From an uncultured Bacteroidota bacterium (GTDB lineage: Bacteria; Bacteroidota; Bacteroidia; JABEUT01), in contig CAIUPO010000028.1 in assembly GCA_903901055.1 (NCBI GenBank), positions 1 through 64,000 of the forward strand: a DNA stretch of 64,000 nucleotides. The letters run 5' to 3'. Below are positions 55,454 through 64,000 of the stretch, one piece after another (position 1 is the first letter of the stretch; each line of letters begins with the position of its first letter). The position numbers were made by a program, and so were the translations under genes. Below the pieces are notes generated by a model, which saw nothing but the letters and a program-made list of their open reading frames with translations, searched no databases and had not been told where the DNA came from.

Positions 55454-56989
55454 ATGAGAAGCAAGTCAATCGTTATAGTTACTGTTTTGTTCAGCATTAT
55501 GCTTACCGGCGTTATTGCTATTCAGGCTTGGTGGATACGCAGGTCGTTGCAGCTGGACACTCAGCAATTTGATGCAGCTGCATACAGGGCTTTGCAAAGC
55601 GCCGTTAAACAAAATAAGCAAAAAGAGGATTTCACCTTTATGCAGAATGAAGCCGACTGCGACAGCGTTGTTCAGATACCAATGCCGGGCAATAAAAAGA
55701 TACAAGTACAGCATAAGCATCATACCATCTCAAATTATACGATGGTTGACAACATGGACCAAATATGTGTTCTAAGTAACCGTGGACGAACAATTGTACG
55801 AATAGTGAGTGATGATAACACTGATTTTGAAATGACACCCGGCATGTTCCCCTCACAAAGCTCGAATGACTCTATTTCGGAAGTAAAATATGTGCACAAA
55901 AAAATAAAAGATATTGATACGCTTGTGCAGGAAATGATTCAAATAAAGAATCCTGACTCCCTTTTAATAAAGCCTGCCGACATTCAAATGTTTATAGAAT
56001 GCCAGTTTGCACAAAATAACCTGCCCGATTCATTCCGTTTTGCCTTAATCAAACCACACGGAGAGTATCTCTATAAAAGCCCCGAATTCCATGATACCAC
56101 AGATTGCTACAAAGTAAGCCTTTACCCCAACGACCTATTTGGCAGAAACATTCTTTTGTTCGTAGATATTCCCGGGAAATTAATGCGTATTCATTCCGGT
56201 ATATGGTGGGCCTTTATGTTGTCATTGCTCTTTATTGCATCCCTTCTGCTTCTGTTCATTTATAGTATCCGAATGTTAATCCGGCATAAAAACCTACTGG
56301 AAGCAAAAAATGATTTTATAAATCACATGTCTCATGAAATAAAAACCCCACTTGCCGGAATATCCCTGGGGGCCGATATGCTGATTGAAAAACAAGATAA
56401 AATGACTGCCGAGCAAATTGGAAAAGTTGCACATTCCATAAAGGAACAAAGTACAAGATTGAATAAAGACATGAGTGCCGTTTTGCTAAATGCCATGGTA
56501 GATGAGGCTCCTGAGGTAAAGTTTGCAACCTTTAATATAATTGATACTATAAATAAGTCAATGGAAGAATGTAAAATGATTCTTGCAAATAAAAATATAA
56601 AGATTGAAACTGACTTTGAAAAGGATAGCGTGATTCTAAATGGTAATGAGGCTTTGTGGCAGAAAGTATTTTGCAACCTTTTGGATAATTCTATCAAATT
56701 TTCCAATTATGAGGCTTTGATTAAAATTAAAGTATCCATACAGTCACCGGGAAATATTTTAATCCGCTTTTCTGACAATGGTATTGGTATAAGCAAAGAA
56801 GGCCTGCCGCATATTTTTGAGAAATTTTATCGTTCCGATTATTATAAGCAATCCAATATTCAAGGTTTCGGGCTTGGATTAAGCTTTGTAAAAAAAGTAG
56901 TCCAGATGCATAATGGCAGCGTAAAAGCCGAGTCGGAACAAGGTAAAGGCACATCTATTATTATTGAAATTCCAGTTTCCCATGAATGA
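55454..56989 (+). CDS. Sensor histidine kinase
   Basis: 511 residues. Two membrane helices (about residues 7-27 and 255-277) flank a ~225-residue periplasmic sensor region with no recognised domain. The H-box is HMSHEIKTPLAG with phosphorylated H294. The ATPase lobe has the N box LDNSIKF, the G1 box FSDNGIGI, an F box IFEKFYR and the G2 box GFGLGLSF. It phosphorylates the response regulator whose gene overlaps its end by eight bases. The signal is unknown. Confidence 0.93.
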   Translation: MRSKSIVIVTVLFSIMLTGVIAIQAWWIRRSLQLDTQQFDAAAYRALQSAVKQNKQKEDFTFMQNEADCDSVVQIPMPGNKKIQVQHKHHTISNYTMVDNMDQICVLSNRGRTIVRIVSDDNTDFEMTPGMFPSQSSNDSISEVKYVHKKIKDIDTLVQEMIQIKNPDSLLIKPADIQMFIECQFAQNNLPDSFRFALIKPHGEYLYKSPEFHDTTDCYKVSLYPNDLFGRNILLFVDIPGKLMRIHSGIWWAFMLSLLFIASLLLLFIYSIRMLIRHKNLLEAKNDFINHMSHEIKTPLAGISLGADMLIEKQDKMTAEQIGKVAHSIKEQSTRLNKDMSAVLLNAMVDEAPEVKFATFNIIDTINKSMEECKMILANKNIKIETDFEKDSVILNGNEALWQKVFCNLLDNSIKFSNYEALIKIKVSIQSPGNILIRFSDNGIGISKEGLPHIFEKFYRSDYYKQSNIQGFGLGLSFVKKVVQMHNGSVKAESEQGKGTSIIIEIPVSHE

Positions 56990-57695
56990 AATAAAACGAA
57001 AAATTTTACTTGCAGAAGATGACAGCAGTTTTGGAGAACTACTTAAAAACTACCTTGAGCTGAATAATTTTGACGCCCACTGGTTTATTAATGGAATTGA
57101 GGCGTTCAAAGGTTTTCATAAAAACCCTTATGACATTTGCCTGCTTGATGTTATGATGCCTGAGATGAATGGGTTTCAGCTGGCAGATGAAATAAAACGT
57201 GTCAATCCTGACATGCCTTTATTATTCCTTACCGCAAAATCGTTACGGGAAGATATGCTTACCGCCTATAAATGCGGCGCTGATGATTACATCATAAAAC
57301 CGTTCGATTCGGAATTGCTGATATTTAAAATAAATGCAATTTTAAAACGATCCAACGGCACGGCCGTAACTCCATCTAATTCGACTAAGTTCGTTTTCGG
57401 AAAATATTCCCTAGATTCAAACCTCCAGCTATTAACTGGCCCGCAGACGGTGCGTCAGTTATCATCCAGGGAGAATGATTTGCTTAAACTTTTATGCCAG
57501 TATAAGAACAATCTTTTACCAAGAGATTTGGCTTTAAAGAAAATTTGGGGTTCCGATGATTATTTTAACGGAAGAAGTATGGATGTGTATATAACTAAAA
57601 TCAGGAAATATCTTAAAGATGATTCCTCGATTGAAATAATAAATATACACGGAAAAGGCTACAGGCTTAATACCAATGTAATTAAAGCACTCTGA
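56982..57695 (+). CDS. OmpR-family response regulator
   Basis: 237 residues from the ATG at 56982, which overlaps the kinase stop (ATGAATGA). An in-frame start at 56964 adds six residues but is less likely. The receiver domain has AEDDSSF and the phosphorylated Asp D56 in LLDVMMPEMNG, with conserved Lys in IIKPFD. The C-terminal winged helix (RENDLLKLLCQYKNNLLPRDLALKKIW; MDVYITKIRKYL) binds DNA. Targets are not visible in sequence; the divergent T9SS cargo gene is a candidate. Confidence 0.93.
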   Translation: MNEIKRKILLAEDDSSFGELLKNYLELNNFDAHWFINGIEAFKGFHKNPYDICLLDVMMPEMNGFQLADEIKRVNPDMPLLFLTAKSLREDMLTAYKCGADDYIIKPFDSELLIFKINAILKRSNGTAVTPSNSTKFVFGKYSLDSNLQLLTGPQTVRQLSSRENDLLKLLCQYKNNLLPRDLALKKIWGSDDYFNGRSMDVYITKIRKYLKDDSSIEIINIHGKGYRLNTNVIKAL

Positions 57696-57789
57696 CAGTT
57701 CCATACTTTTAATCAGCCCATTCCTAACCGGATTTTGAAACTACCGGAATTTAAGCGGACCTCCAATCCTATTATTAGAGGAATCCCTT

Positions 57790-57797
57790 TATCTTTG
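57790..57797 (+). promoter_or_regulatory. -7 box TATCTTTG for the hexosaminidase gene
   Basis: Exact TANNTTTG, 49 bases before the ATG at 57847. Confidence 0.45.
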
Positions 57798-57846
57798 ACT
57801 CAATTCAGGTGTTATTGCTATTCCTGACAATAATTGATAAATAAAT

Positions 57847-59457
57847 ATGGAAAAACCCCAACTCACTCTTTTATGTTTCTTGCTTTTTCTAAAAACTGTG
57901 TTGGCAAGTGGTGGAACCAAGTTGCCTATTGTACCGGAACCATCTTCGGTAGTTGCATTAAAAAGCAATTTTTTTCTTTCAGATAGTGTTGCTATTATTG
58001 CTCCGGCTGATTCAGGGGAAGCAGCTTATTTAAGGGCATATCTCGAAAAGAATTATGGAATCAAATTACACACTACAACCAAACCAATTTCAGGCCATAA
58101 ATCAATTATAATTTCTATTGAACCCAAGGATACTGCGCTTAAAGAGGAGGGGTACCTGTTGAATATTTCATCTGATGAAATCAGAATTACCGCAGCAACA
58201 AGTGCAGGGAGTTTTTATGCCATACAAACATTAATACAGCTTTTGCCGGTTGAGCGCCAACCTCGCTTAAAAATCCATGCAGTGGCAATAACAGATGGGC
58301 CGCAATACAAATGGCGCGGTATGCATCTTGATTGCAGCCGGCACTTTTTCAGTAAAGATGAAATAGAAAAATATCTTGACCTGATGGCTCTTTATAAGTT
58401 CAATATCTTCCACTGGCACCTTACGGATGACCAAGGGTGGAGAATTGAAATAAAAAAATATCCATTACTTACAAAAATCTCTTCTACGAGAAAAGAGACA
58501 GTAATCGGGCACCCCAAGGATACCGGTAATAAGTTTGATGGCAAACCGTATGGAGGATATTATTCACAAGATGATATAAAAGAGATTGTAGCTTATGCCT
58601 CGCAACGCCATATTACCATTGTTCCTGAAATAGAAATGCCGGGGCATTCCGTTGCTGCACTGGCTGCATATCCCCAATACTCATGCACGGGAGGGCCGTT
58701 TGAACCACTAACTGTATGGGGCGTTTCCAATGAAGTATTCTGTGCCGGCAATGACAGCACTTTTTCATTTTTAGAGAATATATTAAATGAAGTATGCGCC
58801 CTTTTCCCCGGAAAATACATTCACATTGGAGGTGATGAATGCCCGAAAGACCGCTGGAAAGCCTGCATGAAATGCCAGGCAAGAATGAAAAACGAACATT
58901 TGAAAACTGAAGAAGAATTGCAAAGTTATTTTACAAAACGTATAGTAAAATATTTATCCGACAAGGGAAAAACGGTGATAGGATGGGATGAAATATTAGA
59001 AGGTGGACTTGCACCGGGCGCGATGGTGATGAGTTGGAGAGGTACCCAAGGAGGAATTGATGCGGCAAACCAAGATCATTATGTTGTAATGTCTCCGGGT
59101 AAACCATGTTATTTTGATCATTATCAGTCAAAGAATAGAGAGAAAGAACCCTTAGCTATTGGCGGTTATAATCCGTTGAGTGCAGTATATGGGTACAATC
59201 CTATGCCGAAAAAATTAAACCCATACAGAAGGGAATATATTTTGGGTGCCCAAGGCAATGTCTGGACGGAATACATCCCTGATTTTTCTCATGTTGAATA
59301 TATGGCACTCCCACGCATGTGCGCCTTGGCAGAAGCCTTATGGACAGATCCGGAAAATAAAAACTATAATAATTTTATCAGCCGGCTCTCTCTTCAATCG
59401 AAATTATTGGATACCCAAAATGTAAATTACGATAAAGAGTTTTTAAAGAAAAAATAA
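57847..59457 (+). CDS. Beta-N-acetylhexosaminidase, GH20
   Basis: 536 residues with a signal peptide. The N-terminal GH20b domain (residues ~30-150) is followed by the TIM barrel: YKWRGMHLDCSRHFF, FNIFHWHLTDDQGWRIEIKKYP, VPEIEMPGHSVAALAAYP and the catalytic pair D330-E331 in HIGGDECPK. Substrate-assisted catalysis removes terminal GlcNAc or GalNAc from chitin fragments or glycoproteins. The protein should be periplasmic or outer-membrane associated. It is followed after 16 bases by a potassium channel gene, an unusual pair. Confidence 0.93.
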   Translation: MEKPQLTLLCFLLFLKTVLASGGTKLPIVPEPSSVVALKSNFFLSDSVAIIAPADSGEAAYLRAYLEKNYGIKLHTTTKPISGHKSIIISIEPKDTALKEEGYLLNISSDEIRITAATSAGSFYAIQTLIQLLPVERQPRLKIHAVAITDGPQYKWRGMHLDCSRHFFSKDEIEKYLDLMALYKFNIFHWHLTDDQGWRIEIKKYPLLTKISSTRKETVIGHPKDTGNKFDGKPYGGYYSQDDIKEIVAYASQRHITIVPEIEMPGHSVAALAAYPQYSCTGGPFEPLTVWGVSNEVFCAGNDSTFSFLENILNEVCALFPGKYIHIGGDECPKDRWKACMKCQARMKNEHLKTEEELQSYFTKRIVKYLSDKGKTVIGWDEILEGGLAPGAMVMSWRGTQGGIDAANQDHYVVMSPGKPCYFDHYQSKNREKEPLAIGGYNPLSAVYGYNPMPKKLNPYRREYILGAQGNVWTEYIPDFSHVEYMALPRMCALAEALWTDPENKNYNNFISRLSLQSKLLDTQNVNYDKEFLKKK

Positions 59458-59473
59458 ATAATTTTACAGAATT

Positions 59474-60427
59474 ATGGCCAACAATTCAAAAATAATTTCA
59501 AAGCTTAAGGCTAATAACGACACTGGCTTCAGTAATAAAAATGATACTGCCAATAATCGTTTTGTAAATAAAGACGGTAGTTATAATTTGCGCAAAACCG
59601 GGCTTGGGATTTTGAGCAGATTCAGCATTTTTCAGTTTATGCTTACCATCCCCAGATGGAAATTTATTGGTGTAATCATTTTATTTTATGCATTTATTAA
59701 TTTAGGGTTTACTTGTGTATATTTATTAGTTGGCACAGACCAGTTGCAGGGAATGATAAGCGCCGAACCTTGGGTAAAATTCAAAGAGGTCTTCTTTTTT
59801 AGTACACAAACTTTTACCACTGTAGGCTATGGAAGAGTGAACCCATTAGGAGACGGTATAAATATTGTGGCCTCTCTGGAAGCCCTTACAGGCTTGCTCT
59901 CATTGGCAATTGCTACAGGTTTAATCTATGGTCGTTTTGCACGCCCGAGAGCTTATTTAATATTCAGTGAAAATGCCCTTATAAGCCCATTTAAAGATAT
60001 TACTGCCTTAATGTTTCGTTTCGTGAATTATAAGGATAACCATTCATTGACAGAAGTAGAGGTAAAAGTTAATGTGGGGTTAAGAGTTCAGGAAAATGGT
60101 GAGTGGGTTTATAAGTATTATACACTTGCCTTAGAAAGAGACAAGGTGGAAAGTTTGCCGATGAATTGGACCGTTGTACATCCGATTGATGAAAGCAGTT
60201 TGTTCTATGGTATGACTCACGAAGAAATGAAAGCTGCCGATGTTGAGATATATGTTTTGATAAGAGGTTTTGATGATGTGTTTTCCGACATGGTCCAGCA
60301 ACGCTGCTCATACACGTATCATGAAATCTTGTTTAACCATAAATTCAGTCGTATGTTTAAAGAGAGTGAAGATGGCAGCACAACTATTCTTGAATTAGAT
60401 AAGTTGAGCGCTCATCATGCTGTTTAG
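59474..60427 (+). CDS. Inward-rectifier (KirBac-type) potassium channel
   Basis: 317 residues. Two membrane helices surround the pore loop with selectivity filter TTVGYG (115-120), then a cytosolic Ig-like domain of ~190 residues as in KirBac (RPRAYLIFSENALISPFKD; TALMFRFVNYKDNHSLTEVEVKVNV). The N-terminal ~50 residues are soluble and Asn/Lys-rich. It passes K+ and is controlled by lipids or pH in known relatives. It is probably co-transcribed with the GH20 gene. Confidence 0.93.
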   Translation: MANNSKIISKLKANNDTGFSNKNDTANNRFVNKDGSYNLRKTGLGILSRFSIFQFMLTIPRWKFIGVIILFYAFINLGFTCVYLLVGTDQLQGMISAEPWVKFKEVFFFSTQTFTTVGYGRVNPLGDGINIVASLEALTGLLSLAIATGLIYGRFARPRAYLIFSENALISPFKDITALMFRFVNYKDNHSLTEVEVKVNVGLRVQENGEWVYKYYTLALERDKVESLPMNWTVVHPIDESSLFYGMTHEEMKAADVEIYVLIRGFDDVFSDMVQQRCSYTYHEILFNHKFSRMFKESEDGSTTILELDKLSAHHAV

Positions 60428-60446
60428 TGATATTTGAATCTACATT

Positions 60447-61538
60447 TCAAATTGCTTTTCCGGAAAGCAATTCTTCGTAAACAGTTATCATGGATGCAAG
60501 GTTATTCTTCCAGTCATAAAGTTTCTCAACTCTTTGCCTTCCTTGTTTGCCAAGTCTGGCTCTCAAGGCTTCATCTTTAACAAGCGCTTCCATCGCCTCT
60601 GAAAGCTTTCGCACGTCTGCAGGCGGAACAATCAATCCTGTAACACCATTTTCAACAACTTCCGGAAGTCCACCGACATCGGTAACAATTACAGGTTTTT
60701 CACATGCCATTGCTTCAACAACCGAAACTCCAAAACTTTCACTCAACGAAGGAAACACCGATATTGAGAGCATGTTATGATATGATGGAATACTTGAAGG
60801 TGGAATATATCCTGTAAAAACAGTATCGCCCTCAATTCGCATATCCTTCACTTTGGTCTTCAATTCCTTCTCTAGGCTACCAGTTCCCACTATCAAAAGC
60901 TTAATTGAATGGTTTTTCAGGCGCGTTTGCAATTTCGAAAACGCATCAATTAAATATTCTATACCGTATCCAGTTTCCAACGACTTTACAGTTCCAATCA
61001 CAATTGCATCATTGTCAAATACGTGGTGGACAGAAAATGGTTTGAAGATATCCAAATCAACACCAAATGGAATAACTTCTATATCCTTGTTGGTGTATTT
61101 CTTTATTTCCTTAGCCATAGTATGGCTGGTTGAACAAATTTTATCCGCCTTTTTGAAATTGAATTTGAGAATTCCTTTTTGCAGAAGATTTTTCCGCGGG
61201 AATTCGTATACATCACTCCCCCATACTGAAATAACAAACGGATGGAACCTTGATAATGCACCCAAAAGACCATAACTTGATGCATAATGTGCATGTATAA
61301 TATCAGGTTTAAACTCTTTAATCAAATCCTTCAATTCACCTAAAGCAAAGGGATACATGAATTTATTTTTGGGATTTGATGAGTAAGAATGCACTTCTAC
61401 CCCGTTTTCAGGCAATTCCTCTTGCGAATATGGAGTAAGTGAAAACAATTTCACCTCATATCCGCTTGCGGCAACACCCTTTGCCCATTTAGCCATGTGC
61501 GAAGAATTAGCATCACCAAGAAGAAGAATTTTTTTCAT
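60447..61538 (-). CDS. Glycosyltransferase family 4 protein
   Basis: 363 residues, GT-B fold. The N-terminal domain starts KILLLGDANSSHMAKWAKG and has HAHYASSYGLLG. The C-terminal domain has TVKSLETGYGIEYLIDAF, SLSESFGVSVVEAMACEKPVIVTDVGG and the donor-site EAMACEKP. It transfers a sugar from a nucleotide donor in polysaccharide or glycan synthesis. Its start overlaps the end of the next GT gene (ATGA at 61535-61538), so the GT genes form one minus-strand unit. Confidence 0.9.
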   Translation of the reverse strand: MKKILLLGDANSSHMAKWAKGVAASGYEVKLFSLTPYSQEELPENGVEVHSYSSNPKNKFMYPFALGELKDLIKEFKPDIIHAHYASSYGLLGALSRFHPFVISVWGSDVYEFPRKNLLQKGILKFNFKKADKICSTSHTMAKEIKKYTNKDIEVIPFGVDLDIFKPFSVHHVFDNDAIVIGTVKSLETGYGIEYLIDAFSKLQTRLKNHSIKLLIVGTGSLEKELKTKVKDMRIEGDTVFTGYIPPSSIPSYHNMLSISVFPSLSESFGVSVVEAMACEKPVIVTDVGGLPEVVENGVTGLIVPPADVRKLSEAMEALVKDEALRARLGKQGRQRVEKLYDWKNNLASMITVYEELLSGKAI

Positions 61539-62458
61539 TTAATTATCGTATTTTCCCCCTTAAAATTAAACCGAAAGTAACTTTTTAGCGCCACTTGATA
61601 AGCTTTTCTTTTTAAATTACTTGTTTTATTTATTAATGAACCAATACTAAATGCAAAAAGCCGACTGCAAATAAATGCCAGAGTCAAGATATTGATAAAT
61701 AGATAAACTATACCAGAGTCGTATTTCTCTGAAAATTTCAACCTGCTCATTACCTGGTTAGGGATAGTGACGGAATAGTTCCCTTCTGAACTTTTCCCCC
61801 CATAATGGATTATATTTATCCCCGGATCTAAAATTATTTTTCTGCCCGTTTTATTAACCCTGTAACAAAAATCAGTGTCTTCCATCCAAAACAAATTCTC
61901 ATCTAGCCCTCCGACTTCATCAGCCAACGATTTCTTGAATGCAAAAGCTGCACCTGATACGGCTTTTACTTCATTGGAAGATGATGGCTGTTTTGTTTTT
62001 GTGTTTTTGTGCAAATAGAATAATTCCAAAAACAGTTCTTTCAAGCCAGGATAATTCCAATAAGATGGCTGCAATGTTCCGTCTGCATTCAGCAACATTG
62101 GAGCCAGAATCCCGGTTTCAGGGTTTGAGTTGAAGTAATCCATTACCTTTTGCAACGTATTTGTTTCTGTCAATTTCGTATCCGGATTCAATAAAAAAAT
62201 AATATCACCAGACGATGCTTTTGTTCCTTGGTTGTTGGCAGCCGAAAACCCTGCATTAACAGCATTCGAAATAAATTTCACTAAAGGGTATTTTCCTTTA
62301 ATGACCTCTTTTGTTCCATCAGTGGAATTATTATCTACAACAATTATTTCAGCAATGATATTTTCCTGAGACAACAAAGAATCAATGCAATTACAAAGAT
62401 ACTCCTGCACATTGTAGCTTACAATTATTACGCCTATGTCGGGTTTAATGATAGACAA
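61535..62458 (-). CDS. Glycosyltransferase family 2 protein
   Basis: 307 residues. GT-A fold with GVIIVSYNVQEYLCNCIDSLL, VVDNNSTDGTKEVI, FSAANNQGTKASSGDIIFLLNPDTKL (donor/metal region) and FWMEDTDFCYRVNKTGRKI, the pattern of rhamnosyltransferase-like GT2 enzymes. One or two C-terminal hydrophobic segments (GIVYLFINILTLAFICSRLF) suggest membrane contact. Works with the neighbouring GTs on a surface glycan; acceptor unknown. Confidence 0.9.
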   Translation of the reverse strand: MSIIKPDIGVIIVSYNVQEYLCNCIDSLLSQENIIAEIIVVDNNSTDGTKEVIKGKYPLVKFISNAVNAGFSAANNQGTKASSGDIIFLLNPDTKLTETNTLQKVMDYFNSNPETGILAPMLLNADGTLQPSYWNYPGLKELFLELFYLHKNTKTKQPSSSNEVKAVSGAAFAFKKSLADEVGGLDENLFWMEDTDFCYRVNKTGRKIILDPGINIIHYGGKSSEGNYSVTIPNQVMSRLKFSEKYDSGIVYLFINILTLAFICSRLFAFSIGSLINKTSNLKRKAYQVALKSYFRFNFKGENTIIK

Positions 62459-62484
62459 ATTGAATTTTCCAGATTACGGTTTAC

Positions 62485-63345
62485 TTACCGGATTAAGTTT
62501 TTATATTTCTCTTTGTTTTTTAAAATAAAATCCGGAAAGGTATTATCAAGGGGAATAAATCTATAATTAAAATTCCGTCCCAAAATATCTTTTCCGTTCT
62601 CCAATGCTTCCTCAATTTTTCCGGGATCTTTGAATTCATCCTTGTTGTATTCAGTATGTGCAAATGACTCCAGCTTTCTAATAATCATTTCCACACCACC
62701 TAAAAAGCTAAAATGCCATCCACCGTTTTCAATCAATCTTACCCTTTTATAATTGGATAATTGCCAATAAATAAATAAATATTTCGATAACATCCGTGGA
62801 AGAAATCCTGCAATATAGGCACCTGGTTGAATGGCAATAATTTTCCGCAATTCCATTGGTTTAATATGATAACCATATTTGCACATCACAGTTCCATCCC
62901 ACCTGTAATTACTTCCCTGACTAACGTTACTGCAATTAATGAAATAATAATACATGCGTTGCCTAAAAACAAAAATTCCATTTTTTTCTTTATAAACACT
63001 TATCATTTGGGGGTTCGGAATTTCATCAACATCCGAAATAAGAATTACATCATCTTCTTTACAATTCGTTAATCCTTTCAAAATCATTTCCCGCTGATAC
63101 CTCTCAAGTACCCAAGCAGATTCGTTTTCATAAGGCGGGTATTCATCAATTACAATATGAATAATTTTATCCTCAAACTCCTTATATCTTGCCTTATTCT
63201 CAGAAAAATAAAGGGGTTTCTCCTTTCCCTGATGGGTGCGTGTGGCTTCCACCAATACAAACTTATCTACAACATCTTTCATTATGTTTAGCCTAATCTC
63301 AAGAATGTCGAGCTCATTGAAAAAAGTGAAGCAATCGTATAACAT
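62485..63345 (-). CDS. Glycosyltransferase family 17 protein
   Basis: 286 residues. The start MLYDCFTFFNELDILEIRLNIMKDVVDKFVLVEA, THQGKEKPLYF, and the central DDVILISDVDEIPNP (DxD-type metal site) match GT17, whose eukaryotic members add the bisecting N-acetylglucosamine. KLESFAHTEYN is also typical. The bacterial role is presumably surface glycan assembly. It is preceded by a promoter-like box (63375-63382), so this gene and the two downstream GTs may form a unit. Confidence 0.88.
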   Translation of the reverse strand: MLYDCFTFFNELDILEIRLNIMKDVVDKFVLVEATRTHQGKEKPLYFSENKARYKEFEDKIIHIVIDEYPPYENESAWVLERYQREMILKGLTNCKEDDVILISDVDEIPNPQMISVYKEKNGIFVFRQRMYYYFINCSNVSQGSNYRWDGTVMCKYGYHIKPMELRKIIAIQPGAYIAGFLPRMLSKYLFIYWQLSNYKRVRLIENGGWHFSFLGGVEMIIRKLESFAHTEYNKDEFKDPGKIEEALENGKDILGRNFNYRFIPLDNTFPDFILKNKEKYKNLIR

Positions 63346-63374
63346 GATGTACCTGAAATATTTAAGGAAGATGG

Positions 63375-63382
63375 TAAATATA
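63375..63382 (-). promoter_or_regulatory. -7 box TATATTTA for the GT17 gene
   Basis: TATATTTAC, one base off TANNTTTG, on the minus strand 29 bases before the ATG at 63345. Confidence 0.35.
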
Positions 63383-63437
63383 CAAATAAGAAAGGCTAAA
63401 AGTATTTTTGGAATACATATCCGGTCTTTTTTATCAT

Positions 63438-64000
63438 CTACTTTAATTTAAATACACTCATTATTGTACTATTTAATACTTTTATTGAGTACACCTCTTT
63501 ATTTTGGAAGGAATAATCTTCAGGATGGTTTCTGTAAAAACTTGCCAAATAGGTTATTTGCCCCCACTCTGCATCATTAAGAAAATGGATTCTCTTCCGG
63601 TCTTCAGGAGAAAGTACCCAGGCATTTTGCCTGCCCACAGGCCCCACAACTAAAACATTAATATTTTTCGCCGTATCCGTTTTCAAAATATATTCCAATG
63701 CCTGCTTATATGAATTCCCCCAATAATCCAGTTCAAAATTCTTTCGCAGATATTCCGGCTCACGTTTTACGAATTCATTAAAGTAAATATTCTCATGCGG
63801 AAAATTACAATACATGTAGAATCCTATATAACCAAGGCTACCAAAAGCTATGGCCAGAACCGGCCATTTTGCTTTCGTCTTCAGCAGATAATCTAATGCG
63901 GCTATGCCAGTTAATATGAATGGTGGATAGATAAAGTATATGTGCCTCCATGCATCAAATATTACGGAATGGAACACAAGTATAGCAGCCAAAGGTTCAA
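63438..64000 (-). CDS. C-terminal part of a GT39/ArnT-like membrane protein, cut by the window edge
   Basis: About 187 residues are visible; the frame is open to the right edge of the window. Helices (FILTGIAALDYLLK; WPVLAIAFGSLGYIGFYMY) follow HSVIFDAWRHIYFIYPPF, a pattern seen near the end of GT39/GT83-type membrane glycosyltransferases, and a soluble tail with ELDYWGNSYKQALEYI. These enzymes move sugars from polyprenyl phosphate to proteins or lipids. The family call is tentative because the catalytic N-terminus is outside. Confidence 0.65.
   Translation of the reverse strand, partial: EPLAAILVFHSVIFDAWRHIYFIYPPFILTGIAALDYLLKTKAKWPVLAIAFGSLGYIGFYMYCNFPHENIYFNEFVKREPEYLRKNFELDYWGNSYKQALEYILKTDTAKNINVLVVGPVGRQNAWVLSPEDRKRIHFLNDAEWGQITYLASFYRNHPEDYSFQNKEVYSIKVLNSTIMSVFKLK

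Overview
The window looks like chromosome of a member of the Bacteroidota. The evidence is: AT-rich DNA; many genes preceded by the Bacteroidota -7 promoter box TANNTTTG, often only a few bases before the start codon; proteins with type IX secretion (T9SS) C-terminal sorting domains; many lipoproteins and DUF families typical of the phylum; and gldJ/gldK-like formylglycine-enzyme folds. I cannot name the genus.

Layout. 1-18 kb is mostly housekeeping: a cut-off gene at the left edge, a heavy-metal-binding/MauE-like fusion, a deoxyhypusine-synthase-like enzyme, an ABC-F protein, msrB, hemH, tadA, rnz, an Mla-type lipid-transport set (permease, ATPase, STAS), a 48-residue lipoprotein and nadD. 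Around 15-16.7 kb there are dispersed repeats and the broken tail of a T9SS sorting domain. Two tRNA genes (Pro-CGG, Arg-TCT) lie at 18.2 kb. 20.1-27.1 kb is a minus-strand operon for membrane and periplasmic electron transfer: Tat-exported FeS protein, NrfD-like quinol subunit, a tail-anchored periplasmic protein, three haem proteins and an outer-membrane barrel. It has no molybdenum or nitrite-reducing catalytic subunit. A candidate three-way-junction RNA sits inside it. Next comes an FNR-type regulator with the full set of cluster cysteines.

28.7-46.3 kb is the most remarkable part. A single minus-strand gene train encodes a hemerythrin, class I ATP-dependent benzoyl-CoA reductase (bcrC, bcrB, bcrA), 4-hydroxybenzoyl-CoA reductase (a fused gamma-alpha chain plus a beta chain with the extra FeS loop), pyruvate:ferredoxin oxidoreductase, a TauE-like permease and molybdenum-cofactor genes (moaD, moaE, moaC-mog fusion); moeA and moaA lie just upstream. 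Together these genes would make reduced ferredoxin, reductively dehydroxylate 4-hydroxybenzoyl-CoA and dearomatise benzoyl-CoA. However, bcrD is broken: its first ~50 codons are joined out of frame to the last third of a short-chain dehydrogenase, which looks like a deletion scar. The promoter region carries an FNR-like dyad and two inverted GGTAT repeats, consistent with control by oxygen and perhaps by substrate.

46.4-50.4 kb holds cvfB, a DUF457 protein, a CDGSH protein, small membrane proteins and yebC. 50.5-54.4 kb is a tightly coupled operon of a saccharopine-dehydrogenase-like enzyme, an Lgt-like protein lacking the usual catalytic His, a Tes/MJ0619-like radical SAM enzyme and two sister 86-residue membrane proteins; this is a candidate undescribed lipid-modification system. 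54.5-60.4 kb has a T9SS cargo protein, a histidine kinase/response regulator pair, a GH20 hexosaminidase and a Kir-type K+ channel. 60.4-64 kb is a glycosyltransferase cluster, cut off at the right edge.
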